Both the position numbers and the translations under genes were made by a program. Below are positions 1 to 8,058 of a stretch of DNA of 64,000 bases, piece by piece (the stretch's first letter is position 1; every line of letters begins with the position of its first letter). The stretch is from contig JAGFNJ010000022.1 in assembly GCA_017592775.1 (NCBI GenBank), forward strand, positions 1 to 64,000. Direction: 5' to 3'. Under the pieces are notes generated by a model. That model made no database searches. It saw only the letters and a program-made list of their open reading frames with translations, and was not told the DNA's origin. The DNA comes from Candidatus Accumulibacter conexus (lineage in GTDB: Bacteria > Pseudomonadota > Gammaproteobacteria > Burkholderiales > Rhodocyclaceae).

Positions 1-2
1 AT

Positions 3-368
3 CTCGACGCCAAGGATTTGCCGGAAGAAAGCCGGTTTCGCCGGCTGAGCACCCACAGCAAGCAATTGCTCGACACGCTCAAGATGATCGCCTACCGTGC
101 CGAAACGGCGATGGCCAACGTCCTGGCACCGCTTCTTGCCCGCCCGGACGAGGCCCGGAGCTTGCTACGCGCGATCTACACGACCGAAGCCGACTTGCTG
201 CCCGACCCGCAGGCCGGCACCCTGACCGTTCGCCTCCACCATCTGGCCAATGGCGTCTCGGACCGCGCCGTCCGCACACTCTGTGACGAGTTGAACGCAA
301 CCGAGACCGTCTTCCCACGCTCCAACCTCCGCTTGATCCTGCAACTCGGTACTTCGCAAAATCCGTGA
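3..368 (+). CDS. C-terminal end of a transposase-like protein (5' end outside window)
   Basis: The reading frame is open from the left edge, so only the last ~121 residues are seen and no start exists in the window. The tail looks like the C-terminus of a large DDE-type transposase family: a segment rich in T, E and L ends with TETVFPRSNLRLILQLG, close to the NxTETxFPxxxLRLxYxLG ending I associate with such proteins. The DDE catalytic residues would lie upstream and cannot be checked. The next two features are also gene fragments, which fits a mobile-element scar. The family call is by eye. It could be any transposase of the same superfamily, intact or already truncated upstream. Confidence 0.55.
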   Translation, partial: LDAKDLPEESRFRRLSTHSKQLLDTLKMIAYRAETAMANVLAPLLARPDEARSLLRAIYTTEADLLPDPQAGTLTVRLHHLANGVSDRAVRTLCDELNATETVFPRSNLRLILQLGTSQNP

Positions 369-392
369 GATCAGGTTGTCTGAGCCATTGGT

Positions 393-527
393 CGCTTGAA
401 CCGGGTCTATGAAATCCTCGCCCGCAAGCGTCCTTTGACGCTCAACATGATCTGGCGGCTGCACGACAGATTCAGCATTCCTGCCGAGAGCCTGATTCGT
501 CCGTCCAAGCCATCTGCTGCCGCCTGA
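393..527 (+). pseudogene. Remnant of a HigA-type antitoxin (C-terminal 44 residues)
   Basis: An open segment without its own start encodes RLNRVYEILARKRPLTLNMI followed by WRLHDRFSIPAESLI and a stop. This matches the end of the helix-turn-helix region and the C-terminal tail of HigA/XRE antitoxins (RVSEVLxGKRxLTLxMIRxLHxxFxIPAxxLI). The N-terminal half of the HTH domain is missing and no HigB toxin is beside it. It lies 24 bases after the transposase tail, so the antitoxin gene was probably cut by the mobile element or by a deletion. It is unlikely to be expressed as a functional antitoxin. Confidence 0.6.
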
Positions 528-567
528 CCGGCGGGGAACGCCAGGATGCTGCTGGCTTGCATCCTGA

Positions 568-1353
568 AGATCGGATGGCAGCGGCGGCGAGGGCGCGCAG
601 CCGACGCTCTTCCGCTCCAGCCATAGCGGACGCACCGGCCTGACCAAGGGGGAAAGCTGCGTCGCCTGCCACGAAACCAGGAACGGTCTCGATCTCGACC
701 TCAAGCGACTGGCGAGCACGGAACTCGAACCCGTGGGCGCACCGAAAACGATGATCTTTCCGGTTTCCGTCCAGGCCGCGTTCGACGACGAAAACCTCTA
801 CCTGCGCCTGACTTTCAAGGCACCGGCCGATGAAGCGGTCGCTGCCCAGCGCGAGGAAGCAGCGCCAAAACACGAGGTCAAGGCAGCGATCATGTTCGCC
901 AGCCCGCAGATCGAACACGCAACGCAGCACGGCTGCTGGCTGGCTTGCCATGCGGACGTGCGCTCGATGCCGGGTGCCGACCCGAAGAAGAAGAAATACG
1001 TCGAGCACGGCGACCTTCCCGGCGGCGTCTTCTACGACTACATCCAGTGGAAAAGCGGCGAGACGGGCAAGGGCGCGACGCAGGTCGACGGCCATGTCGC
1101 TGGCGAACGCGTCAACAAGGGAGGCAAGGCACTGACCAAGGCCGAAGGCGAACTCCGCGATGGCATCTACACCGTCACGTTCACACGCCGGCTGAGCGGT
1201 GGCGAGGGCGACCTGACGCTCACTCCCGGGCAGACGATCCCCTTCGGCGTCGCCGTTCACACCGACCGGACGGTCTGGCGTTTCCATCATGTTTCGCTGG
1301 GCTACACGCTTGGGCTGCGAGCGCCCGGCGACATCAAGGCGATCAAGCAATAG
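568..1353 (+). pseudogene. 5'-truncated c-type cytochrome with ethylbenzene-dehydrogenase-like haem domain
   Basis: An in-frame stretch opens after a stop at 565-567 with no signal peptide or convincing start; GTG at 733 is the first usable start but would drop the first haem motif. It has a canonical CVACH motif (bases 658-672) and a second, CX3CH-type motif CWLACH (934-951). The following domain (VSVQAAFDDENLYLRLTF, then FGVAVHTDRT near the end) resembles the periplasmic EB_dh haem-binding domain found at the C-terminus of some NapC/NirT-type multihaem cytochromes. I infer that the membrane anchor and upstream haem sites were lost with the 5' end, since the left neighbours are mobile-element debris. 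What is known: such proteins pass electrons in the periplasm. What is inferred: this copy is non-functional or not exported. Confidence 0.6.
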
Positions 1354-1820
1354 CCCGGCAAGGCACGCGAGGAGGCGGCCTTCCGGCAAACCGCTTCGAC
1401 AAGCGGGGGGGGCTCGCTGTCGATGGCCGCCGAAAGGCCCGCCTTCGCTTGCTGCATTCGCCCGTGGCGGCACCGGCTGCCGACGGTCCCAGCGGGAATC
1501 GCCTGGCCGGGCCGCACCCGCAGCCTTGGCTGGCGGCCCGATCCCGCAAGGGGCCGAGACACCGACTGCGAGCGGCAAACAGCTTCAGTGACTATAAAGC
1601 ACGATTCGTGCCAAACTGAAAACAATCATTAAAGCAGGACCGCCTGCTTTCGACCGGGAGCACCGTGTAAGAAAGGCCGACAGACGGGTGGGCTGGCAAG
1701 GCTCCTATGCGCAACATTGCCATGGGTACACACGCCGACATCGATGCGATCGCCGCCTGTGGCGCCAGCCAGGACTGCGGCATCGAGCAGGATCCCGATC
1801 AAGAGACATGACGACCGAGA
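1354..1820. other. Non-coding stretch between truncated cytochrome and Ca/Na exchanger
   Basis: No recognisable gene. The only small frame worth noting is ATG at 1707 to TGA at 1811 (34 codons, contains DIDAIAACGASQDCG). It has no clear Shine-Dalgarno sequence and no homology I recognise. The region is probably the decayed flank of the truncated cytochrome. Confidence 0.5.
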
Positions 1821-2744
1821 TCAGGAAGTGAGCGTCGCCCAGACAAAGCCGACATAGAGCAGCAACAAGAGGAAACCGCGGCGACGCACGATCAGGCCGC
1901 TGCGGTTGGGCAGCAGGAGCAGCAGTGCGACGATGCCGCAGGCGAGCGTCAGCGCCACCTCGCTCATTGGCGCTGCGATCGGATGCAACGTGCCCGCTAC
2001 GCCAACGATGGCCAGTCCGTTGAACAGGTTGCTGCCGATCAACGTGCCGACGCCGACATCGTCGTGGCCACGCAGGCGTGACAGGATCACCGTCACCAGT
2101 TCGGGCAGGGATGTGCCGATTGCCACCAGGATCGCCCCGATCACGTACGTGTCGACGGCAAAGGCGGCCGCGAGACCCGTGGCTCCGCTGACGAACAGGC
2201 GACCGGCAGCGATCAGCGCGCCGAGACCGAGCGCACCGAGCAGGAGGCTCTTGCCGGCAGACAGTTCGCTGGCCTCAACATCTACCGCCACTGCTCGCTG
2301 GCGCAGAGCACTGCGCACGGTCCAGACCAGCCAAGCGAGGAATACCGCCAAGAGCAGCAACGCCTCGGCACGTTCGATCCGCCCGTCCAAGATCAGGAAG
2401 AAGCTCAGCGCCGGGACGGCAAGGGCAAGGTAGAAGTCGCGGCCGAAATCCTGCCGAGAGGTCTGCACGGCACCATAGAGCAAGGCGAGACCGAAGATCA
2501 GCGCGATATTGACGACGTTGCTCCCCAGCGCATCGCCCAATCCGATCTCCGGCTGGCCGGCGAGCGCGGCGACGGTAGACACGGTAAGCTCCGGGCTGGA
2601 GGTGGCGAAGGCCGCCAGTGTCGTGGCCACGACCACCTTCGGTACGCGCAGATGGAGTGCCGCGCCGAGGATGGACCTGAGGAACGCTTCGCCGCCCGCT
2701 GCTGCCAACAGCACGGCCCCGAGGATGAGTGCCAGATCGGTCAT
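1821..2744 (-). CDS. Calcium/sodium antiporter, CaCA superfamily (YrbG-like)
   Basis: Integral membrane cation antiporter of 307 residues. It carries both diagnostic alpha repeats of the CaCA superfamily: an N-terminal one with ATSSPELTVS followed by GSNVVNIAL (residues ~45-90), and a C-terminal one with GTSLPELVTV followed by GSNLFNGLAI (residues ~210-260). About ten hydrophobic segments fill the protein. The length is typical of bacterial YrbG-type exchangers, which swap Ca2+ (or another cation) for Na+ or H+ across the inner membrane. It is the last gene of a three-gene minus-strand operon: its ATG overlaps the stop of the tandem Usp gene by four bases. The ion specificity cannot be read from the sequence. 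Confidence 0.85.
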   Translation of the reverse strand: MTDLALILGAVLLAAAGGEAFLRSILGAALHLRVPKVVVATTLAAFATSSPELTVSTVAALAGQPEIGLGDALGSNVVNIALIFGLALLYGAVQTSRQDFGRDFYLALAVPALSFFLILDGRIERAEALLLLAVFLAWLVWTVRSALRQRAVAVDVEASELSAGKSLLLGALGLGALIAAGRLFVSGATGLAAAFAVDTYVIGAILVAIGTSLPELVTVILSRLRGHDDVGVGTLIGSNLFNGLAIVGVAGTLHPIAAPMSEVALTLACGIVALLLLLPNRSGLIVRRRGFLLLLLYVGFVWATLTS

Positions 2745-3658
2745 GGCGATTCGTCAGGCGCCTCGCGCGGGTCGCAAATGACCAGCACATCGCATTGCGA
2801 TTCCGCCAGCACATGCTTGGTCACGCTACCGAGCAGCAATTCCTCGACGACGTGCGACCCGTGCTTGCCGACGACGACCAAGTCGGTGGCAAGCTCCTGC
2901 TCCATGGCGACGATCTGCTGCGCAGGATCGCCATGAATGACCCGGACCAAGTATTCCGTCGGCGCCAATCCAGCGGTAGCCGCCAGATCGTGCAAGCGTT
3001 CGCGGCGGTTCTCGCTGCTGCTTGTGACATACCGACGGATCTCTTGCTCGTCGACACCTGCGAGCCGCAGCTTGCCCTCGTAAGGTAATTCGAACGCGTG
3101 CAACAAGACCAGATCGGCTCTTGGCGCCCAGATCCTTGCCAGGCGGACCGCCTTGAGCGACACCGGCGAAAAATCCACGGTAACCAGGACGCAGCGATAT
3201 GCCTCGTGCGGTTCCATCTTCACGACCAGTACCGGCCGCCGCGACGACTTGCGCAGCAGGCGGGCTGCCGTCGGTCCGAGTAAAGCGCGGCGCAGGAGAG
3301 ACTCGCCGCGTGCCCCGAGCACCACCAGACACGCATCCAGCGCGTCAGCCTCGGCAACGATCGTGGCGATCGGGTTCCCCTCGGCGATGCACGTGCGCGC
3401 AGCGATGCCACGACGGATCGCTGCATCGCTGGTCAGCTCGTCGAGGCGCGTGCGGGCGTCGCTGTTCACGGCTGCCCGCACCGCGAACACATCGTCCCCC
3501 AACATCTCGCGCAGGCTGTCGAGGGCCTCCAGCTCCATTGCGTGCAGAATGTAAAGCTCACTGCCGGTGCTGGCAGCCAGCTGAAAGGCGCGCTCGACGG
3601 CATGCCGGGCCGGCGCGGAAAGATCGGTGGCGACGAGAATCGTCTGGGCGCTTGTCAT
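2741..3658 (-). CDS. Tandem universal stress protein (two Usp domains)
   Basis: Cytoplasmic 305-residue protein with two consecutive UspA folds. Domain 1 (~residues 5-145) starts TILVATDLS and ends with the ATP-binding G-2X-G-9X-G type loop GARGESLLRRALLGPTA. Domain 2 (~155-300) has VLVTVDFS and GKHGSHVVEELLLGSVT. Both phosphate-binding loops look intact, so ATP binding is expected. It overlaps the Kef-type antiporter upstream (ATGA) and the Ca/Na exchanger downstream, so all three should be co-translated. This suggests a stress or nucleotide sensor tied to the two transporters. Usp proteins have no single reaction, and the target here is inferred from linkage only. Confidence 0.88.
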   Translation of the reverse strand: MTSAQTILVATDLSAPARHAVERAFQLAASTGSELYILHAMELEALDSLREMLGDDVFAVRAAVNSDARTRLDELTSDAAIRRGIAARTCIAEGNPIATIVAEADALDACLVVLGARGESLLRRALLGPTAARLLRKSSRRPVLVVKMEPHEAYRCVLVTVDFSPVSLKAVRLARIWAPRADLVLLHAFELPYEGKLRLAGVDEQEIRRYVTSSSENRRERLHDLAATAGLAPTEYLVRVIHGDPAQQIVAMEQELATDLVVVGKHGSHVVEELLLGSVTKHVLAESQCDVLVICDPREAPDESP

Positions 3659-5373
3659 TCGGCATCCTCCTCCACTGGGGTTTCAATCACGGGCTGGTAG
3701 TCCCAGTCACGTATGTCCTGCAGCATCAGGTCGATATCGACGGTGGGAATCCGCAACATCCGCAAGGCGGTCGCGCCAAGACGCAGGCTGGATTCGATCG
3801 CCTCGGGATAGGCATGGATCGCGCCGGCGTTGACCAAGGCCGAACTGGCTTCCAGGTCACGGGCACGCGCGATCACCGGCACCTGCGGACAATGCTGGCA
3901 CAGGGCAGCAATGGCGCGCAACGCGATGGCGTGCGAGTCGACGGTGACGATGGCCAGCGCGGCGCGCTCGGCCCTGGCCGCTGCGAGCAGATCCGGATCG
4001 GCAATGTCGCCATAAAGCACCACATGCCCGTCGGCCTGCCCTTGCTGTACCCGCTTTGGATCGGTGTCGAAGGCCACGAAATCGACGCCGCTCGACTTCA
4101 GTAGTACGGCGATGGTGTGGCCAACCCGGCCGTAGCCGCCGATCAGCACCTGAGGCGCTGGCAGACCGGCAAGCCGCTCCGCCAGCGGGGGAGCCTCGGC
4201 GGCTGGCCTGACCAGGCGGACGGCAATCGCCTCGTTGTAGCGGATCAGGAGGACACCCGCGATCATCGAGAAGAGGACGGCGGTCAGCACGATCTGGCCG
4301 ATCTCCTGATCGATCACGCCGGCATCGAGCGCAATGGCGAGCAGCGCGAAGCCAAACTCGCCCCCGACCGCCAGCAGCAGGGCGGTTCGCCAGGCGACGA
4401 GCGCATCCATGCCGCTGCGGCGCACGATCACGGCGACAACGACGATCTTGCTCAACAGCAGCAGAAAGGCGCCCAGCAGCGCCCAATGCCAGATCCGGGG
4501 CAGCGTAGCCGGATCGAACAGCATGCCGATGCCCACGAAGAACAGGCCGAGCAGCACATCGCGAAACGGACGAATGCTGGATTCCACCTGGTGGCGGAAC
4601 TCGGTCTCGCCAAGCATCATGCCCGCGAGAAAGGCGCCAAAGGCGAGCGACAGCCCGAGACTGCTGGTCGTCCAGGCAGCCGCCAGCACCACCAGCAATA
4701 CCGTAAGGGTGAACAGCTCGGCGGAGCGCCGCTCGGCAACCATGTGGAAGAGTGGGCGCAAGGCCCAGCGCACGGCATAGAAGACCAGGCCGAACGCCAG
4801 CACGGCCTTCGCGATGGCCAAGCCAACTTCCCCGGCGAGCGCGTTCATGCCGGTGGCGGCGCCGAGAACGGGAATCAGGATCAGGAACGGCACGGCGGTG
4901 ACGTCCTGGAAGACCGAAATCGCCAGTCCGAGCCGCCCGTGCCGCGAAGTGTCTTCGCCCTGTTCGGCCAGTTGCCGGCCGATGATGGTGGACGAGGACT
5001 GCGCGAATACGGCGCCGATGACGAAGGCCACCGCCGGGCTCAGGCCAGCCAGCCACAGCAACGTGGCTACGGCCGCCGTGGTCAATGCAACCTGCGCGGT
5101 ACCGAGGCCCAGGATCTGATGACGCATGGCATGCAGTTGCGGCAGCGAATAGTTGAGTCCGATCGAGAACAGCAGGAAGACCACGCCAAACTCGGCCAGT
5201 ACCTTGAATTCCGGGACATGCACCGTTGGGCCGGCCGTATGCGGCCCGAGGATCAGCCCGACCAGCAGGTAGCCAAGGCTGGAGGGAACATGCAGCCGCT
5301 GAAAGGTGACCATGATCGCCACGGTAACACCCAGGAGGAGAACGATCTGAATCAGATGATCCATCTGGCCCAC
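3655..5373 (-). CDS. Kef/YbaL-type monovalent cation:proton antiporter with RCK (TrkA-N) domain
   Basis: 572-residue inner-membrane CPA2 antiporter. Residues ~5-385 form the Na_H_exchanger domain with about twelve hydrophobic segments (for example SSLGYLLVGLILGPHTAG and ASFVIGAVFAQ-like helices). The C-terminal cytoplasmic part (~405-525) is a TrkA-N/RCK Rossmann fold with the nucleotide-binding motif GYGRVGHTIAVLL followed by an acidic residue in VAFDTD. Known homologues export K+ or Na+ in exchange for H+ and are gated by ligands at the RCK domain. It is the first gene of the overlapping operon with the tandem Usp and Ca/Na exchanger. ATG at 5364 (MDHLI) is an alternative start. A second, broken antiporter of the same type lies immediately upstream. 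Confidence 0.88.
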   Translation of the reverse strand: MGQMDHLIQIVLLLGVTVAIMVTFQRLHVPSSLGYLLVGLILGPHTAGPTVHVPEFKVLAEFGVVFLLFSIGLNYSLPQLHAMRHQILGLGTAQVALTTAAVATLLWLAGLSPAVAFVIGAVFAQSSSTIIGRQLAEQGEDTSRHGRLGLAISVFQDVTAVPFLILIPVLGAATGMNALAGEVGLAIAKAVLAFGLVFYAVRWALRPLFHMVAERRSAELFTLTVLLVVLAAAWTTSSLGLSLAFGAFLAGMMLGETEFRHQVESSIRPFRDVLLGLFFVGIGMLFDPATLPRIWHWALLGAFLLLLSKIVVVAVIVRRSGMDALVAWRTALLLAVGGEFGFALLAIALDAGVIDQEIGQIVLTAVLFSMIAGVLLIRYNEAIAVRLVRPAAEAPPLAERLAGLPAPQVLIGGYGRVGHTIAVLLKSSGVDFVAFDTDPKRVQQGQADGHVVLYGDIADPDLLAAARAERAALAIVTVDSHAIALRAIAALCQHCPQVPVIARARDLEASSALVNAGAIHAYPEAIESSLRLGATALRMLRIPTVDIDLMLQDIRDWDYQPVIETPVEEDAE

Positions 5374-5419
5374 CCGCTGGCCGCTTTTCCTGGCCGCGAT
5401 GCGAGGTGTCGGTCGTACA

Positions 5420-6519
5420 TCACCTGGCCGCCCCGTCGTACCGGATGATGGCGGTCAGCGCCTCGACCGCATGGTCGACGGCGTTGCGCATCGGATACAG
5501 GATGGTCGGCGCGCCCATCCCCTTCAAGACAGCGCCGTCGAAATCCTCGCGAGCGACAACCGCCACTTCGCCGGTGAAATGAAGCTCCCTCAGTCCGCGC
5601 AGCAGATCCCGGTTCGAGGCCATGTCCGGCAGCGTGCTGACTACCCAGCGCGTGTCCTTGAGCGGCAGGCTTTCGAGGAACTCGGCGGCAATGCCGTCAC
5701 CGTAGCGCACCGGCAGACCCTGTCGTCGCAGGGCGTGCGCCACTTTGGGATCGAACTCGACGCCGAGCACCGTGAGCTCGGCTTCCTTGAGGCCAAGAGC
5801 CAAGCGGCTGCCACAACGCCCGAGGCCGACCACGATGACGTCGGCCTCCCGCAGATCGTGACGCTCCGCCGCCACGGCCAGTTTCCGGTGAGGACGCTTG
5901 CGCTCGAAGGCAACGAGCCGGGGACCCAGCTTCACGTAGAGCGGTTCGGAGTAGAGGATCATGTAGGTTGACAATGCGATGGTGATCAGCCCGACGAGCG
6001 TCGTCAGCCACAGCGTACCACTGTCGGCGTGACCGAGCGAGGTCCCCATGGCGACGAAGATGATCGAAAACTCGCTGACCTGGGCGACCGTCAGACCACA
6101 GAGAAACGCGGTACGCCTGCGATACCCCATGTACCCCGTGATGGCCATGACGATCAGCGGGTTGCCGATCAGGACGAACAACGACAGCACGACCGCCGGC
6201 CCAACCCCTCCCGAGCGCCAGGATGATGAGGAAGCCGATGACGATGGTGAAGGCCAGTTGCCCGAGACCGGTGGCCAGCGCGACCGGACCGACATGGCGA
6301 ACATGTTGCAGGTCGAGCTTGAGACCGAAGACGAACAGCAGCACTGCCACGCCAACTTGGGCGAGCAGGTCGATCTGGTCATGCGCCGTGACGACACCGA
6401 GCACGGCAGGCGACGAGGCCGATGACGATGCAGGCGATCAGCACCGCCTGGCGCAGCCACAACGACATCGCCCCCGCGGCGGCAGCCATCAGCAGCGCAA
6501 GCGCAAATTCAGCCAACAC
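5420..6519 (-). pseudogene. Kef-type cation:proton antiporter disrupted by two frameshifts
   Basis: The protein can be read only by changing frame twice. The N-terminal piece (LAEFALALLMAAAAGAMSLW, LIACIVIGLVA) begins at GTG 6519, which has a GGAAAG-like site upstream. Near 6400-6410 the frame must shift to read AVLGVVTAHDQIDLLAQVGV. In a G-rich run near 6201-6215 it shifts again into GGVGPAVVLSLFVLIGNP, then to an RCK domain (VIVVGLGRCGSRLALGL) and a clean stop at 5420. Family content is a CPA2 antiporter plus TrkA-N, as in its neighbour. One extra base, or two missing bases, at each site would explain it. Either this copy has decayed after duplication or divergence, or the assembly has indel errors in homopolymers. 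Confidence 0.7.
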
Positions 6520-6795
6520 TCCGTGCACCTTTCCCCAGAAACCCCATCTTCCGAACCACTCCGCCGCGGTCTGATAGGCCGGCCAGGCGTGATTCAGGGC
6601 ACCCTCGCCAAGGGTGGCCCGCTCAGGTGCATGAGTGTGTTGGCAACCGAGCTGGAAAGCAAGCTCTCTGCGACGCCGCGGACGGCGGCCGATGACGCTA
6701 CGGTGGCCATGAAGCCCGACCGCCAAGTCCTTGATCCGGTCTTCGAACAGCAGCAGGAAGTCGCGGATTCCGCCCGGCCGGCGGCGTTCCCCGTC

Positions 6796-7233
6796 CTACG
6801 CGCTGACGACCACCGTCAGCGGCTCCATCTCGCGATACAGCAGCCCCAGCGGCGGCTTGCTGGAGACGGTGATGATCCGCGTTCCCGGCGGGTAGATCAG
6901 GTGGTAGGTGAGGAACATGTGCGCCTCGTCGCAGCCGAGCAGCAGTTCGCGCAGCGCCGAATAACCGCTGGTCGCCAGCACCCAGCCCTCGTCGTAACTG
7001 CGCTGGTTGAGACGGATCGAACGTGGCCTGAACTCGACCTCCGGACGCTTCTCGGCGAGCAGCTCACGCATCAACCAGTGCCGCACCTCGGGCAGGACGA
7101 TGACGCCGACGCTGTCGGCGCCCACCAGCCACTCGACGGCGCGCGCCTCGCCAAACGGATCCGGAGCGTGGTCACCGAAGGCCTGGCACCAGCGTGGGAA
7201 GAAGGCCGAGTAGCGGTGGACGAGCTTCTCCAT
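6796..7233 (-). CDS. Conserved-looking protein of unknown function, end of DUF1538/P-II/CBS operon
   Basis: 145 residues, soluble, no signal peptide or membrane helix. I do not recognise the family. The sequence is protein-like in composition, with a central NQRSYDEGWVLATSGYSALR segment and a hydrophobic C-terminal half (FLTYHLIYPPGTRIITVSS). It begins 14 bases after the stop of the CBS-domain gene on the same strand, and its upstream context AGGCATC is a weak ribosome site, so translational coupling is likely. Because it is the fourth gene of a compact operon with a P-II-like protein and a CBS protein, a regulatory or ligand-sensing role tied to the DUF1538 membrane protein is a reasonable guess, not a finding. 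Confidence 0.7.
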   Translation of the reverse strand: MEKLVHRYSAFFPRWCQAFGDHAPDPFGEARAVEWLVGADSVGVIVLPEVRHWLMRELLAEKRPEVEFRPRSIRLNQRSYDEGWVLATSGYSALRELLLGCDEAHMFLTYHLIYPPGTRIITVSSKPPLGLLYREMEPLTVVVSA

Positions 7234-7247
7234 GATGCCTCGCGCGA

Positions 7248-7643
7248 CTAGCGCCCGCCGACCGCGCGGTCGATCAGGCTGCTGACGACGTCGGTATCGG
7301 AGACGAAACCCTCGAGTTCGTTGTTGTCGATCACCAGCACGCTCTTCACCGAATACTGGATCATCAGGCGCGCCAGATAGCGCACATCGAGGTGCTGCGA
7401 CACCTGCAGCGCCGGCTTCTGGGCGATATCGTAAACGTTGAGCAGGTCGATGTCGCCGTCTTCGGCGATCACCGCCCGCGCCACGTCACGATAGGAGATC
7501 AGCCCGTAGGCATCGCCCGAGTGGCGCTTCTCGACGACCAGCGACTTGACGCCGCGCTCCTTCATCATCATCAGCGCGTCGCGGACGGTCGCCATCGGGC
7601 TGATGGTGACGACCTTCTTCTTCATGATTCCGGCAACCAGCAT
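7248..7643 (-). CDS. CBS-domain pair protein
   Basis: 131-residue stand-alone Bateman module. CBS1 (~residues 5-60) reads MATVRDALMMMKERGVKSL; CBS2 (~75-128) reads LDVRYLARLMIQYSVKSVLV and ends GFVSDTDVVSSLID. ATG 7643 is chosen because GGAG lies nine bases upstream and the next in-frame methionine would cut into CBS1; a longer open frame extends upstream but overlaps the P-II-like gene. Bateman modules generally bind adenine nucleotides or S-adenosyl compounds and pass an energy or nucleotide signal to a partner. Here the likely partner is the DUF1538 membrane protein two genes upstream. No DNA-binding or catalytic domain is attached. Confidence 0.85.
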   Translation of the reverse strand: MLVAGIMKKKVVTISPMATVRDALMMMKERGVKSLVVEKRHSGDAYGLISYRDVARAVIAEDGDIDLLNVYDIAQKPALQVSQHLDVRYLARLMIQYSVKSVLVIDNNELEGFVSDTDVVSSLIDRAVGGR

Positions 7644-7705
7644 GGCAGGGACTCCTTCAGTCAATGATCGGGCAGGCAGGGAACAAACGGACCGGCTTCC
7701 GCCGC

Positions 7706-8053
7706 TCACAGACCCTCCTCGACTTCGCGCCGGAAAGCCTGCATCTGCGCCAGGCCGATGCCGACGACGCTGCCCAGCGGCAGCGAGAAAGCCAGTCCGC
7801 CGCCCGGCAGGTCCAGCTTCATCTGCATCTTGACGGCGCGCAGGATGCGCATCGCGAGCTGCTTCTCGACGACGCACAGCAGCAGCGACTCCTTGCGCTC
7901 GAGCCCGAGGCCGAGGAAGGTCTTGCGCTCGTTGTGCCGCAGCCCCTTGCCCTTGAGGATGGTGATGCCGGTGGCGCCGGCTTCCTTGAGGATATCGACC
8001 GCGCGGTTCTCGTCTTCGTCGGGAACGATCAGTACGACGGCGGAAAACTTCAT
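7706..8053 (-). CDS. P-II-like signalling protein (GlnB/GlnK superfamily, divergent)
   Basis: 115 residues with the P-II ferredoxin-like outline: MKFSAVVLIVPDEDENRAVD at the start, GATGITILKGKGL before the T-loop region and GGGLAFSLPLGSVVGI near the end. The T-loop lacks the canonical uridylylated tyrosine and RGxEY motif of GlnB, and the second half carries a CVVEKQLAMRILRAV helix. It is therefore a divergent member rather than GlnB or GlnK. P-II proteins bind ATP/ADP and often a second effector, and commonly sit on membrane transporters (AmtB-GlnK is the classic case). It starts five bases after the stop of the DUF1538 gene, strongly suggesting that it regulates that membrane protein. Confidence 0.8.
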   Translation of the reverse strand: MKFSAVVLIVPDEDENRAVDILKEAGATGITILKGKGLRHNERKTFLGLGLERKESLLLCVVEKQLAMRILRAVKMQMKLDLPGGGLAFSLPLGSVVGIGLAQMQAFRREVEEGL

Positions 8054-8058
8054 CGTGT

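Noticed and set aside
1707-1811. 34-codon frame before the Ca/Na exchanger
   Set aside because: No ribosome site, no family and lies in a decayed region; too short to support.
4117-5448. Long open frame on the plus strand opposite the Kef-type antiporter
   Set aside because: It is a GC-rich antisense frame, very rich in Arg, Gln and His, with no domain; the opposite strand encodes a clear membrane protein.
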